A stretch of 64,000 nt of DNA from Isoetes taiwanensis (GCA_021234155.1 JAJEKV010000028.1:9376134-9440133), one strand, 5' to 3'; shown: positions 1 to 13,856, counted from the first letter of the stretch. Notes: generated from the sequence alone by a model not told the origin. Program-made: numbers and translations.

Positions 1-1825
1 AGGCTTTCCTTTTTTATATTTCTCTTTTTCTTATACATAATATTTTCCTTCCTTTTTATCTTTCCCCAGTCACGGTTTCCCATTTTTCCACTTTTCATTT
101 CCCTTTATTTTTCTTTCTTCCTCTTCCTTTTCCTGGGCTTTAATCTTTTCCCCTGGGTTCTAGTGCATTTTTTGGAATATCTTTGACATGCTAAATTTTC
201 ATGTGTGCCCTTTTATCTTTTCCCCACCCTCTTCCTCTTTGATCATTGCCTTTTGAGCCCCATCTGTTTTCCGATTTCTCTCCTCTTTTCCTCATGCTCT
301 TTTTGTTTTCCTTCTCCTTTTTTGTGGCATTATCCCTTTTCCTTTCAACTTTCCCATTTCCATTTCATGTTGGACCCCACCCTTTTAAGTTAAGCATATT
401 GTTCCCTTTTTCCCTTTCCTTTATTTTTCCCTAGTCCTTTACATTTTCCCTTTTAATGATGACTAGTTTCTTTTCCTTATGCCTTCTGACCCCATTTTAA
501 GGGATATTTTTCCCCTTTTCCCCACTCCTTTCATGTGCTTTGGCTTTTTCAATGGTTCCCCATATCTCTTTTTCCCTTTCTTTATTTCTATTTTTTGGGA
601 CTTTTGACTCTTCCTTTTTTAGGTGGCCCTTTTCTCCTGGAGCTTTTCCTATTCCTTGCTCCCCTACCCTTTGTCTATTCTAATTCCCCCCATTTTTTTC
701 CTCATTTTTCATCATTTTCCTCTTCCTTTTTTTCAATGCTCTTTTTTGCTTTCCTTTTCTCTTTCTTCACCCTTTCTCTTTTCCTTTTCACGTGCTTTCA
801 TTTTTTCTCTTTTCAAAGTTCCTTTTCCCAAGTTCTCTTTTCCCTTTTCCCCTCTCTTTTCCTTTTTTACTTTTTCTTTTCCCATAGACTTTGCAACCTT
901 TTTATTTTCACTTTTACCTTTTTGTATTTCTCACCCTTTACAAGTTTACAGGGTTCACAAGCGGTGCTCTTTTTCCGATTCCCCTTTCCCCCTGCCTATT
1001 CTATTCTTTTTCTATTTTTCTTTTATCTTTTCATTTTCCTTTTCTCCTTCTCTTTCCTTTTTTTTCCTTTTACCTTTCCTTTATTCCTTTTCCTTTTCCC
1101 CTTTTTCCCAAGATTTCCCTTTTTCCCTTTTTCCCTTTCATCGTTTTCCTTTTTTCCCTTCTCCTCTTCCTTGGCCCATTTCCATTTTCAAATGACCCCT
1201 TTTCCTTGGCCAATGTTCGATCAAAGCCCCTCTTCCTGAATCAATTCAAATCATGGTTTTAGTTTCCCTTCCCCTCTTCCTTTTCCCTTTTCCTGAAGAA
1301 GAGGCTCGGCTTCGTTTTCCTTTTCCTTTTCCCTGATGGCACCCTTTGAATCGTTTTGCCTTTTCCCTTACAGAAAGAACCTTTGCCCTTTTCCTTTTGG
1401 GTGCAACATCAATTTTTCCTACATTTCCTTCCTTGGATGATTGACAGGCGGTTTCCCTTTTCGAGGTTTTTTTTTATTTGCTCGTTTTCGAGGAAGTCCC
1501 CTTTTTCCTTTCCCTTTTCCTTTTCCCTTTCCCTTTCCTTTTACGATCCAGTAAAAAATGTATTCCTTTCATCTTTTTCATTTTGTTTTAGGTTTTCCTT
1601 TTCCCTAGACCCTTTCTTAGTTTCCCCGGCTTTTCCCATATTTTGGCTAATGTTTTTCTTTTGGATTCCCTTTTGAGTTTCCCTTTTCCTTTTTGTTTTG
1701 GAAGCTTTCATAGTTTTTCCTTTTCCCAAGAAAAATGGTTCCTATCATTTTTCCCTTTTTCCCTTCCCTTTTCAAACTTTCCTTTTCTTTACAGGTTTTT
1801 CCCTTTTCACGATTTCATAGTCATA
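1..1825. repeat. Polypyrimidine low-complexity tract (CCCTTTT-like)
   Basis: Almost pure C/T sequence built from irregular repeats of CCTTTTCCC and relatives. All six frames give Phe/Ser/Pro-rich or Lys/Glu-rich low-complexity translations, which I treat as non-coding. The same composition recurs at 2840-4090, 19765-21520 (purine strand), 35720-37400 and 37690-39270. In the last three the tract lies inside a bounded Helitron, so this one probably does too. Confidence 0.85.
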
Positions 1826-2581
1826 GATGAACTTTTCGGGCAAGGACTTCATCATCAAAAATTTTTTAGTTGTTCCCGATGATATCTAAACTCATGCATT
1901 GGCATTAAAAAAGTAGTTTACCTCTTTTCCTATATCTGATACATTCTTTCCCCAAAAAGTATTTGGTTGAACAGATTATATTCAAAATGTAAAAATGGAA
2001 AGTTTGATTTGATAGTGGCAAACACATGCAGTTCTATGTTGCTGCATGAATCCTTGATTAAATATTGAGTAATGCTTCATTGACATGCTTCAAAAGATAG
2101 ATAGTAACTGGAAAATATATACAATTCAGATCCTATATAAAAAATGAACCATAAGTCTATTAACCTTCATATATGAAGCCAAAAGTGACTTGATAAGAAC
2201 ATGCATGGTGTTAAATAATCCTCCTTAAGTAATGATTGAAGATGAAATAGAATTTCATTTATGTTTTAACATATCTTGAGTGGTATACCCACATGATGAA
2301 GGTTGGAAAAAGGTTAAGCTAAAAAATCTATGCAGGTTCACACAAAGGGTAGCTTTCTAGGAGCATGATACGTTTAACTTTTGCTTTTTACTCGATGCAT
2401 GTGATGGCCGGTAAAATACAATTATGCATAAACAATGGCATTTTAAAATCTTGAATTTTTTCCCCGGATGTATAGTGTCTCCCAATGTTTATCTCTCGCT
2501 ATATGAGGGTGATAAAGTCTAGGCCCAGGGGATATGTGCATGGCTAGATGCGGATCAAGACCATGGTAAATAGTGCGGACT

Positions 2582-2613
<32 letters not shown>

Positions 2614-2840
2614 CATACTCCATTTATTTTTACCATGAGGGAGAAAGTATAACCCAAAGTTTGCCAACATCCCTAGATCCTGTGCATTTCTTTTAGATTC
2701 CCAAAATTCTACAAAGTTTCTCTTAGTTTCCTAAGATCCTACAAGATTCCACAATGAGGATTCACATGAATTTGTTTAAGAATCCTAGATTTCCCTTAAG
2801 ATTCCCTATATCCCCTTAGATTCCTTTTTCCTTAGAATAC
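1826..2840. other. AT-rich non-coding stretch with TA microsatellite
   Basis: No credible coding region seen. A (TA)n run lies at about 2588-2613, and 2670-2850 is a loose repetition of 'gattcc' words. Nothing else recognised. Confidence 0.6.
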
Positions 2841-4090
2841 CCAGGATTCTCAATTTTTTCATTTCCCAAAGATTCTCCCAAGGTTTTCCTTGATTTTAGA
2901 CTCTATGAAGATTCCCCTTGAGAGTTTCACCTTCCTCATTTCCTTTTCCTCCTTCCTTTGAAAGAAGGAAAGGAATAATTTTCCAAAAGATTCTTCCCTT
3001 TCCTTTTTAGAAAAAAAAAAAGGGTCTCTTGGAAGGAAAACCAAATAGGTTGCCCCTCCATTGGGCCATGACATCTTTCCGTCCTCATGGTTAAAGATCG
3101 AAAGAAAACCCATGAAAAGAAAGCAAAATTTTTTTTTCTCTTCTTTTTTTATCCTTCCCAAAAAATTTTTTTGCCAGTTTTTGTCTACCCTTTTCCTTTG
3201 GCCCTTTTTGTCTTGAAAAAAATTCCGGCCATTTTGCCTTTTTTTTCTTCCTTTTCTTTTTCTCATTTCTCTTGGGGATTTTTTGTCTTCCCTTTTCCTT
3301 TGCTTTTTTTGCCTTGCCTATCATTTTTTCCCTCCCTTTTCCCTTTCTACCTATTTTTTGTTTTTTTTCCTTTTCCTCGTCTTTCTCCTTTTCTTTTTCC
3401 TTTCCCGATTTTTCATTTTTCTCTCTTTCCCCTTTTTTTGAACTTTTTTCTTTTTTTTTATTTCCCCCCTTCTTTTCACCTTTTTTTTCCTTTTCTTCCT
3501 TCCCTTTCCCTTCTTTTCTTCCCTTTTTCCCTTTTCCTTTTCCCAATGCCCTTTCCTCCTCTCCCAATCCTTTCTCTTCTTTTTCCCTTCCATTTCCCTT
3601 CCTTTCCTTTTTTTCTCTTTCCCTTTCTCTTTTCCTAATCCCTTTTTTCCCACCCCTCTCTCCATTTTTTTTTCCTTTTCCTTTCCCTTTTCCTTTTCAC
3701 TTTTAGTTTTCCCTTTTCCTTTCATCCCTTTTCCCTTCCCTTTTCTGAAGACCATTTCCTTCCTTTTTTCTTCCCTTTTCTTTTTTTTTTCTTTTCCTTT
3801 TTCCTTCCGTTTTTCCTTTTACTTTCCCTTTTCCTTCCCTTCCTTGAGGCTTTTTCCTTTTCCCTTTCATATTGAAGCCTCCCTTTTCCTTTCTTTTAGT
3901 TTTTTTGTTCTTTTCTCCTTTTCCCCTTTTCCTTTTTCTATTTTTTGTCTTTTCCCTTTTTATTTTAATTTCCGATATTTCCCTTTTCCTTTCTCCATTT
4001 TTTGGCACCTGCCACCTCCCCCTTTTTTCCATTTTAAGATATAGTGGCAAATAAATTTTTTCCCTTTTCCCTTTATTTAAATGCTTTCCT
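2841..4090. repeat. Second polypyrimidine tract
   Basis: C/T-rich irregular repeat like that at 1-1825, ending in the ~130 bp leading to the Helitron-like terminus at 4224. Long open frames here (Phe/Ser-rich forward, Lys/Glu-rich reverse) come from composition bias, not genes. Confidence 0.8.
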
Positions 4091-4308
4091 TGTTTGGCTT
4101 TCATTTGCATAAGATATTTTGTCATCCTCCATTATAGTTTGAGCGATCCAATCATCCCTTCCCCCATCTAACGTTGTAATTGCATGGTGCATAAAATTAA
4201 TCATGCTATATTTTTATATATAGATATGATGTGCAAATAAATCGATGCCATCCATGCATCACATGAGGTGGAATTATAACAACCCTTGATTTTTGTCATT
4301 TTGGCTAG

Positions 4309-6170
4309 GATCAATCTCTATGAACATGACCCATGGGATGACAAAATCAAACATCGATCCGCGGCTCCAAATCGACAAAATAGTGCCAAGCACCACTCCT
4401 TAGAAAGGTCTCGATGAGAGGAATCAGCGGCGTAGGCCCCACCTTCATCCGACCCCTCTCGCGCAAGCAGACGGGACCGAAGGCGATTAAGCGAAGGAAG
4501 CTTCCTAGAAGTCCATTCATAAATACTTTGCCACCTCACTACCTTTTTTATTAATGAGGGTGTCTTTTTATTAATGAGGGTGCCACCTCACCTCCTTTAA
4601 AAAGAAAAAAAATCAATTTAATATTAAAAGTTAATGGCTAGGATTTATGCTCACCTTTTAATCTAACGGTTGAGATCTGGCGCACCAACTTTTTTTTTTG
4701 GCACCTTCCTTGCACCTTCTTCACAAAAATCAAGGGCTAGGATTTATTCTCCTCTTTTGATCCAACGGTTTGGGGATGTGGTGCATGCTCCCATGCATGC
4801 CCATGCATGCCCATCATGGCCATCCATGCACCTCAATGAGGTGGCATTATCAGCCTTTCATTTTAGGTGATTGGGCGGGGGATGAATCTCTATGAACATG
4901 GGCATGGGATGACAAAACACACATCTAATATCGTGTATATATATAATAGATGACAAAATCACACATCGATCCTGGCGGCTCCAAATGCGACAAAATAGTG
5001 CCAAAGCACCACTCCTTAGAAAGGTCACCGATGAGAGGAATCCAGCGGCGTAGGCCCCACCTTCATCCGACCCCTCTCTTGGCTTACTGGCGCCGAAGCG
5101 ATTAAGCGAGAAGGAAGCTTCCTAGAAAGTCCATTCATAAATACTTTGCCACCTCACTACCTTTTTTTATTAATGAGGGTGTCTTTTTATTAATGAGGGT
5201 GCCACCTCACCTCCTTTAAAAGAAAAAAATCAATTTAATATTAAAAAGTTAATGGCTAGGATTTATGCTCACGCTTTAATCTAGCGGTTGAGATCTGCGC
5301 ACCAACTTTTTTTTTTGGCACCTTCCTTGCACCTTCTTCACAAAAATCAAGGGCTAGGATTTATTCTCCTCTTTTGATCCAACGGTTTGGGGATGTGGTG
5401 CATGCTCCCATGCATGCCCATCATGGCCATCCATGCACCTCAATGAGGTGGCATTATCTGGCCTTTCATTTTAGAGTGATTGGGCGGTTGGGATGAATCT
5501 CATGAACATGGGCATGGGATGACAAAACACACATCTAATACGTGTATATATATAATAGATGACAAAATCACACATCGATCCGCGCGGCTCCAAATGCGAC
5601 AAAATAGTGCCAAAGCACCACTCCTTAGAAAGGTCGATGAGAGGAATCAGCCGGCGTGGCCCCACCTTCATCCGACCCCCTCTCTGCGCTTCTACGGGGC
5701 CTTGAAGGCGATTAAGCGAAGGAAGCTTCTAGAAAGTCCATTCGTAAATACTTTTGCCACCTCACTTTTTTTTTTATTAATGAGGGTGTCTTTTTATTAA
5801 TGAGGGTGCCACCTCACCTCCTTTAAAAGAAAAAAATCAATTTAATATTAAAAAGTTAATGGCTAGGATTTATGCTCACCTTTTAATCTAACGGTTGAGA
5901 TCTGCTGCACCAACTTTTTTTTTTTGGCACCTTCCTTGCACCTTCTTCACAAAAATCAAGGGCTAGGATTTATTCTCCTCTTTTGATCCAACGGTTTGGG
6001 GATGTGGTGCATGCTCCCATGCATGCCCATGCATGCCCATCATGGCCATCCATGCACCTCAATGAGGTGGCATTATCCTGGCCTTTCATTTCGTGATTGG
6101 ACGACTGGGATGAATCTCTATGAACATGGGCATGGGATGACAAAACACACATCTAATACGTGTATATATA
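4309..6170. repeat. Tandem array of ~610 bp units (3 copies plus a partial fourth)
   Basis: The word 'caccactccttag' starts at about 4391, 5007 and 5616, giving periods of 616 and 609 bp. The phrase 'gatgaatctctatgaac' starts near 4309 (variant), 4883, 5494 (variant) and 6109. Each unit carries 'ttttattaatgagggtg' twice, a run of T, and 'catgcccatgcatgccc'. Copies differ mostly by 1-4 base indels at CG-containing positions. No coding potential seen. It sits just right of the putative Helitron end at 4224. Confidence 0.85.
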
Positions 6171-6211
6171 TAATAGATAGATAGATAGATAGATAGATAT
6201 ATATATATATA
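6171..6211. repeat. Microsatellite (GATA)n then (TA)n
   Basis: About six GATA units followed by alternating TA, directly after the truncated fourth copy of the 610 bp unit. Confidence 0.9.
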
Positions 6212-6530
6212 CAAGTCTTTGTACTATCAATGGGTGACTTCACAGTGGAAGAAGAACTCGTAGTGGAAGCTGAATCGGTCGACATTGCCATATAGTTTCG
6301 TACAGTAGTCTCTCTTATCATATGTCATAGGTAAATCCCAAAGTTTCGTTTGCTCAAGTTAAATTCAAGTATCATATCAGTTAATTTATATGATGACCTA
6401 TTAATGTCTTTAATGTGCATCTTGTTTGAGATTTTTACCCTCTCAATTGTCCTGTTACACAAATGGAAGTATCCATCTAACCCAAAATCATGATGTTTTA
6501 AGCCAAATCCCTTGACTCATAGCCATTAGA

Positions 6531-6945
6531 TGAAGCTCACCATTGTTTATTAGAACTTCTAGTAGTCAGAAGTCCACCACTATTTATTAGAACTTCTTCA
6601 TCCACAGAATATGAATGGTTCAATTTCGATTGGAAGTGCCATCTTTGAAAGCTTGTTTCACAATCCATAATAACTCGATACTCTTGCCCTAGTTTTTCGA
6701 TTACTTGGAACAAATACATGGAGTGTATCTCCATCAAAATCCCCACTATCTTGAATCTAACTTTGGGTGAATAGCCATCAATTGGTTCGGTAGGCGGGCA
6801 AGCTCACCATTGTTTATTAAAACTTCTAGCGACCATAAGCTCACAATTGTTTATTAGAACTTTTTCATCAACAAAATAAAAATGATCAATGCTACGCCAA
6901 AGTGCCATCTTTGAAAGCTTGTTTCCAACGTGGTTTATGAACATC
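6531..6945. repeat. Diverged direct repeat of ~135 bp (two copies)
   Basis: 6531-6665 and 6800-6935 share 'agctcaccattgtttatta', a second 'tttattagaactt' and 'agtgccatctttgaaagc' in the same order and spacing. A third, weaker trace begins near 7047. No gene recognised. Confidence 0.65.
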
Positions 6946-9598
6946 ACGGGAGCAAAATCCAAGACTAAGAATAGCACAAAGGACAATATGCATATATCCC
7001 AAAGTCATGAAGTTTTAAGCTAAACTCTTTGCCCAATAGCCATTCAATGAAGCTCAGTATTATTTATGGGGATATTATTTTGGTTAAGAAATAAATATAA
7101 GGAAAAAAAAAATACCATAACCAACCACAGCAATGAAATCTAAACTTTCTTTTCCAATCATTGGAAATCTGAACGACACATCTCCAGTTACAATTTTGCT
7201 AGGTAAAATTTCGTGTTTGAAAAAATTGCACTCTGCCCAAGGGCGATTGATTTTGTTGTTGCTTATCTAGATATGGTAGGCCTCATCCCATGTACTATTG
7301 ACATAAGTATCTAGCTTCCATTATAGATAGCTTTCTACATGAATGTCAACATAAGAGCAAAAAAAGACCAATTTCTGTTTAGCATTTGAATTGATAAAAT
7401 TGTGTGTATGGGTTTGGCATTTGAATTGATGAAATCGTGGTCATCTATGCTTCATTTTTTGTATGTGCTAGTCACTGCTCTAAAAGTTTTAAATGTAAAA
7501 AATTTCCCAACCCTATTCTCTCACATCCTGTAGGATTCCTTTATATCTTCAAACTATCAATATTGGGAGGTCTAAGTTGCAAAAAGCATAGCATTGAGAA
7601 CACATACATCAAACTAAAAAGTGTGGCTTTGCCCGGTGTTATTTAATGATACTTTCGAGATTTGAGTTGCATACAACACTATGTGCCTATAGATCATTAT
7701 GTTATTGTTTGTGATGAGCAAAAATAGCTTTTAATAACTTTCGGGCATTGTGATCAAGCATTATTTTGAATTGTAATGAACACATGGATGTAATACAATG
7801 AATCGGGGTGAATAATATACTTTAGCTCTTATACAACATAATTTAATATTGAACTTTCGGTCATCTTACAGGATATGGCTATCATATGACCTAGATGTAA
7901 CATCATGAGCTCCATCCCCTGTGGAATAGCAACTTTACCTCCAATTTGACTACAAATAGGAACAGTTGCAACTAGAGCTCCATCCCAATGGAATAGCAAC
8001 TTTACCTCAATTTGACTACAAATAATTTTTTCCCCTACATAAAACACATCTAACATTAACTTGGAACTTCTCTGCGTAGTACTATTATTTTGTTACTCAT
8101 CAGGGGCGATGTAGGGACACTTCCATTTAGTAATAATGTGTAAGTTTCAAGTATTTCTTCGGGCTATACTTTTAACAAAAACCATAGAGTGACACTTATG
8201 CAATTTCGTATAATGGCATTGCCTAATGGTTCAACATCTGGCTTACATTTCCAAATACAAAGTGCAATTTGCAAGGGAGAAGACCTCGAATTAAGCGAGC
8301 ACCCTCTGCAAAAATCAACTCAATGCTTACATTCACATAGAACATTGCATAAAGCGGGGTGGATACAACTCGTTGGTAAACAACTAAAGTCAATGCCATG
8401 ATTTTAATACCATAATATATATACGTCAAATAATTTCAAAGTCTCTAATTGACAAAGAATGCTTGGGTTCACTTAGAAGAAAGAAGTCATTTTTTATGAA
8501 GTGCACGTCATCTGCATATTCATGAACGTATCTTGCTCCTCCCCATCTTGTTAAGCGGCATATACATCAATTTGTTTAAAATCGGATGCCCATCTTATAT
8601 AAGCGACATATGGATCAATTTGTTTAAAATCGGATGGCTTCATTCTCGGTGGTGTCCTCTCCTCAGCTGTCAACACATTATAACAATCTTATCTATCTTG
8701 CCTTTGGATAAAAAAAAACTCGAGTCTAGAATAACCGTTCTACACTAGTATCATGGGCGATGGGCTGGCGAGAACCTTAAATGTTGCATGACTATCTATT
8801 CTTTGTGGAAAATAAGCGAAACATGCAAATTTTTCAGTTCTAATATGGTATTCAACACTCTCAACAACGAAGCAAGAAGAAATGATGACCCTCTTGGTGA
8901 CTTTCTAGCTTAAGTGAGCATGTCAAAATCGGTAACTCTGAACAATAACATTCAAAAGAGAACTCCTTGCTATCTTGCAAAATGCAGCCCAAAGATAGAA
9001 AAAGAATTTGGATACTTGAAAAACAACGATCATGTCACATTGGGGCGTGGATTTGAAGCGAATACATGGTTATGTCGCCTTGAAGCATAAATAACGAGCA
9101 ATTGCAAATGTGAAGAATGATTGACTGTGTGAATTAGCTTTATTTTGCAAAATGGAGCCTTGGCTGCTTGAACTATAAAGAACATGTTATAGTAGCACAT
9201 GGATTTGAAATTGGATACAAAATGATCACGGGAATCAAGCTTGGCTCCATTACGCATGTGAGCATCTTTGGATTTAGAGTTCTTTGGCAAATTCCGGCCA
9301 AAAAGTTCATTACACAGTAAAATAAAAAATTAGGACATGGATTTGAGCAGTAAAAGAAGCCTGCGATTACGCCACCTCACCTCTCCATAGGTTACGAAAT
9401 AGCGGACTTAAAGCATGAGGGTGGTTATCGAGGCGCACTTAAAGCAAGAGTTGTTGTAATAAAACCTTATGCGTTATTTTCTAAATAGCCATTATTACAC
9501 CATACAAAATGCTATTGAAGCTTAAAAACATAACCACCTAGACCCGGAGGCATTAAAATCGGAGTATCTCATCCCAAAAGCGTGGAGAGGATGTCAAG
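6946..9598. other. Intergenic sequence without recognised genes
   Basis: Only short open frames without recognisable domains. A small tandem duplication of 'atcaatttgtttaaaatcgg' occurs at about 8567 and 8614. Nothing else stood out. Confidence 0.5.
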
Positions 9599-9599
9599 T

Positions 9600-10965
9600 C
9601 AAGGCGCCAATACATTTCGCAACTTCCATGTGCTTCTTTGCATCATCCTTGTCCTTTGCCATGAAATAGAAGATAGATCATCAACTTTAATTATCGTGAT
9701 CGCGTGGACATGTTGCTTTGGAACATAAAACCCGACATGCTCCAAGAACAACCCGACATCTGCAAGAACAAAAACCATATGCATTGAACATAAATTCTGG
9801 CCCGCTTGAACTTGTGAATCCATTGCGAAGCTCACATACAATGATTGGCAAAGTTCAAAGGAAGGCAAGCATATAGACATCATCGATTTCATAGACTCGC
9901 CTTCAACAAAACCCATCATAATTTGTGTCCAAGAGACATCATCTCCGGCTGGAAGCTTGTCAAAGATCTCAAGGCTTGGGGAAGAGATCCACACTTAGCA
10001 TACATGCCCGGCAAGTTGTTGCTAAGCGAACAATCTTCTCAAACCACATGCGTAAAATCTTGACATGAGTTTTCGACCTTTGCATAATACATGTCAATCA
10101 AAGCATTGCAAGTAGAAAGTTGTCTTTCGGATCCCTTTTGTACAATATCATGAATCATACGCCCGATTTATGGTCCCTGAGCTAACCGCGGTGCCCAAAC
10201 AACAAATAAATGTAACAACATCGGGGATATGCCATTACGTTTCATCTGCTCAAAGCAATGCGGTGCCGTGATCACATTGCCGGTTGGCATATCCTCCAAT
10301 TATTTGCTGTCCATGAAACTACACTTTGGAACAACGACTTGTCAAAAACTTTGTGTGCTTCTCTAAATGAAGCTGCATTTGGCATACATGTCAACCAAAC
10401 TATTTCAATGTAAATATCCTTCTCAAATCCCATTTGCGGAATATATCGCATAGGATGTAAACAAATGTGAGGGGCACTAGGAGATAAGCATTCATCTTGC
10501 ATTTGTTGGTAGCATCGCATTGCTTCATGATTGCACCCATTTTCAACATATCACGCAAGTAAAAAGTTGTAGGACAAAGCGTCTCTAATGACCCAATTTG
10601 GTTAAAGACATTAGGTGCCTCCGTTAGGCAACTACATTTGATATACATGTCCATTAATGCATTGATAGCGGAGATGTCTTTGCCAAGTTTGATTTTACTA
10701 ATGTGAATATGAAACCAGCGTCCTCTTTCAATATCTTTCAATCTTGCACAAACTGCGACAAAGCTATAAGTGTGTAACGACTAGGTTCTATGCTATCCCT
10801 TTGCATCCTCTCATAGACCTTAAAAGCATGATCAGGCTGTCCAATTTCAATATATCCTAAAATCGAGAGAAGTCGGGAATGCTCATTTAGATGAAGTAAT
10901 CCGTTGAAAGCCTGGCTTGACCATCGATATCTTGCCACTTTCCACAAACAAAGGTAAAACATAAT
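9600..10965 (-). pseudogene. Degenerate pentatricopeptide-repeat (PPR) gene, PLS-like
   Basis: Minus-strand frames carry PPR hallmarks in sequence but in different frames. One (10740-10960) has a segment ending in QAFKVYERMQRDSIEPSRYT-like text. One (10400-10740) begins MKDIERGRWFHIHISK and contains INALMDMYIKCSCLTEA. One (10272-10520) has a motif ending FREAHKVFDK...VVSW. The last (9599-9994) starts with IFDKLPAGDDVSW. In PLS-type plant PPR proteins such 35-residue helical pairs bind organellar RNA and direct editing or processing. At least three frameshifts and no uninterrupted frame make a working protein unlikely, unless the indels are sequencing errors. No start, targeting peptide or C-terminal editing domain was found. 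Confidence 0.7.
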
Positions 10966-13360
10966 TCCCTAAGTTTCCATCATTCTCCATCATTCTCAGA
11001 ACTTTGCTCAATCATTTGAACCATATAATAACCTACCCTCTAATCTCATTTTTTGACTAGAAGGCTGCCATTTTTTCTAGTATCTCTAGTAAAAGCCATA
11101 CCCTGTGATGATTAACACACCCTTTGCATGTCACGGGTAGGCGCCTTTGTCAATTCAAAAGCGAGAAAACTCTAGATTGTTGTCTGAGCTCTTGATATTT
11201 TGATGGTGGAAACCTTCAATGTTCTTAAGTATCCACGGTGCATTTGGTATGGTACTAGGGTGTCATCAAGCGGTCAGTTTAGGGAAATGGCTAGCTTATT
11301 CTAAAAATCTTGTGGTCTTTGAGAAACTTTCGAGGCGATCTTTGGTGTTGAGCTTCGTCTTCGCTTTTGTTTTTCATCATTCTAAAATTCATTGCCGGCC
11401 CAATTTCGGACTAATATATCCTCTCCTCTTAAGTAAAAGCTGTTCATAAAAAGGGGAAAGCTTAGCCTTAAAAGGAATAACAAAGGGGAATATATGTAAC
11501 TTTCGGAAAAAGATTAATACTTGAGCCGCAACTTGACATCTCATTGTCGTAGCTTGCCATTTTTAGCTCAACGCCCGGTTATTTACCCGACTAAATGCGG
11601 TCGAGCTTCGTAGAATGGTTTCTTTGCAAATCAAGCGAGAGAAACAAATTGTTAAAGTACAGATTGATAAAAGAACTCTTCTCGATAAATCTTACTTTAT
11701 TGAAATCCGTGGGCACTACGGCGCTATCTAGACATGCGGTTGAAAGAGCTTGGAAAATGGAAGTCGGTATCAAAATTGGACATGTGTCAAAATTAAACAT
11801 GCCTATATCGCGATGGCTTCGGTAGGCTTACGCAACAATAGCAAATGGGTTCACGGTCGGCCGTCTTTTTATTTCTTTGCCCGCGTCAAGTAGAAGCTCT
11901 AATTGGTGAGGTCATTTCTGTTGCACGCAAGCGTTTAGAACATGCCTAAGAATCAATTTCTAAGGTATATTTAAAGCGAAGCGAGCAATGGAAGCGAGAA
12001 GGAAGAACACCAGCGGATTATCATGAATCTCACTAACAAACCTATTGCACAAACTTACGGACCAAATTTGGGTTCTTACGGTATACATAAGAAGCAAAAT
12101 TTGGATCCTTGACACCACCACGAAAGAAGCAAAAGTGAGGCAACCAGAAAAAAATCCCACAGGTATGTCTATTCTTGCCCGTTCTTTGGCAAAATTTTGG
12201 GTTCTACCGGCACCACGAGAGCCAAGCTTGATGTGGATGCCAATAGATGCATAAACTCAACAAAGCTCCGTTCAGGACCTTGAAAAGAAGCAAAAAGTGA
12301 GGCAACCAGGGGAAAAATCCAATAAACCCTAAACCCTTGAGAAAGCATGTCGGCCCGAGCGGAATAGCGAACTTTGGCCAATGACCTCAAGCTCGAGCCT
12401 TAGCACACAAAGCTGTGTAACATCGCTCTAGCAGGATTAGTCGAGAATTATTTTGAAGGTCGAAAATCGGATCTCATTAGCCCTCACGGCGCCAACAAAT
12501 AATAGGTAGATTAGAGCGATGAAATATTATTCTAATCTTTTTGCCATACGTAACAAAGGAAGTGACTTGAAGAAAATAGCGAAGATAAAATCATGTCTCT
12601 TACCCACTAGATCCTATCTTCAATCTAATATGACGAAACTCCAAATACGACTTGCACGGGAATCTGTCAAAGCGAGCGGACTTTGTACACACAATGTGAA
12701 ATACAATGAGAAATTGAAATACTAATGGCGGGGCCTTCACCCCTTCCGACCATCTCAAGATCTAAGAAAAAAGCAGGATGGATTTTTGACAAAAACACAA
12801 GATCCCAAGCTTAACTTTGTGGGAGGAAGCGGATCAGTATGAATGGGTTATCGAACAAAGGAAGCGGTCGGGGCTTGAAGAAATCAGATATCTCAAAGAT
12901 ATTTTTTGCGAAACATCTCGAAGACTTTCTCTCGAGATTTCTGTAACTATAGGTCACTCGGTTGGCATTAATTATTACATTTAATATGGGCGATTAAATC
13001 TAAGCCATTAATCTAGCACATTCTAGGGCCCAGATCAAAAGCCCCAAATAAAGGGGTCATTTGAGGAGGTGGCTTATTTGGGGAGCTTCCGTGGGCCGTC
13101 GGATCGAGATGGAATGGTAGAGATTTAGTGTCTACACACATCTACACACAAATATAATTGTATATATATAAGAGATATATATATTTTTTATTTTCGGCGT
13201 AAAGCGGTTTAAACTTCTGTGAAAAGGTTCCTTTCTGTGAAATTTTTTTCCGCCGTGAGTATTAAATACGAAAAATACATATTTTTCCCAAAAATACGTA
13301 TTTTTGTACTTTATACGTCTGAAAAAATAATTTCATACGTACAGAACCTATCCCTGGTAG
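10966..13360. other. Non-coding, with minor internal repeats
   Basis: No domain recognised in any frame. The phrase 'gaagcaaaaagtgaggcaaccag' (one A fewer in the first copy) occurs near 12124 and 12285 with similar surroundings, a diverged local duplication. 13260-13310 contains an inverted pair around 'aaatacatatttttcc'. A (GGAA)n run lies just downstream near 13496. Confidence 0.5.
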
Positions 13361-13856
13361 AGTCTATCAAGTCATTTGTTATCACTTGCATGTAGTAACC
13401 AAGGGTCTGTTACCTATGTCTTTGAAAAACACTAAGTTGATTAAACTATAGATCTGGGGATTCAAACTGCCATCTAGTCCCAATAGGAAAGCTTAAGGAA
13501 GGAAGGAAGGAAGGAAGTATATTTTTACGTCGCACCACAAAGGCAGCGTCACGGAGGACATGCGACCACAAGTACAAAAAAAACAAAAAATACATTGCAA
13601 GAATTATGCTTATGAGTTCTTATGAGCATACTCAGGCTTAAGCTATACAACTAGTGCAACTTGTATAGAAACATAAATCCATTTTTTACTGCTATATAGG
13701 CTGGTGCAGAAGCATATCCTTCTACTCCCTACGTCTTGATTTTGCCCATTTTTTTAGGTCATTGACTTTGGGGGGAAGGATGAATCTTAAAAGCCTATAT
13801 TAAAAGCGGATCATTTGCTTTTGATGATCAACATCCATCGATGAAGCACAAGGGTT

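Larger units (their letters stand above)
1..4224 (-). mobile_element. Probable Helitron, minus strand, right-hand (5') end only
   Basis: The plus-strand text around 4201-4224 ends in CTATATTTTTATATATAGA followed by T. Read on the minus strand this starts TCTATATATAAAAATATAG, matching the 5' ends of the better-bounded Helitrons of this window (TCTTATATTATAA type). The strand of the pyrimidine tract is also as expected for a minus-oriented member. The 3' end (hairpin plus CTAG) was not found and may lie before base 1. The non-repetitive block at 1830-2840 could mean a composite of two elements. Confidence 0.45.

Noticed and set aside
535-1239. Long Phe/Ser/Pro-rich open frames in the pyrimidine tracts (also at 3087-3755, 35661-37436 and 37568-39295)
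   Set aside because: They arise because C/T repeats lack stop codons. Several overlapping frames are open at once and no domain or splice structure is seen.
1-4090. Telomeric repeat
   Set aside because: The units are irregular CCCTTTT/CCTTTTCC words, not the plant TTTAGGG/CCCTAAA repeat.
9600-10965. Functional PPR gene
   Set aside because: Motifs lie in several frames with stops between them, and no start or C-terminal domain could be joined without multiple shifts.
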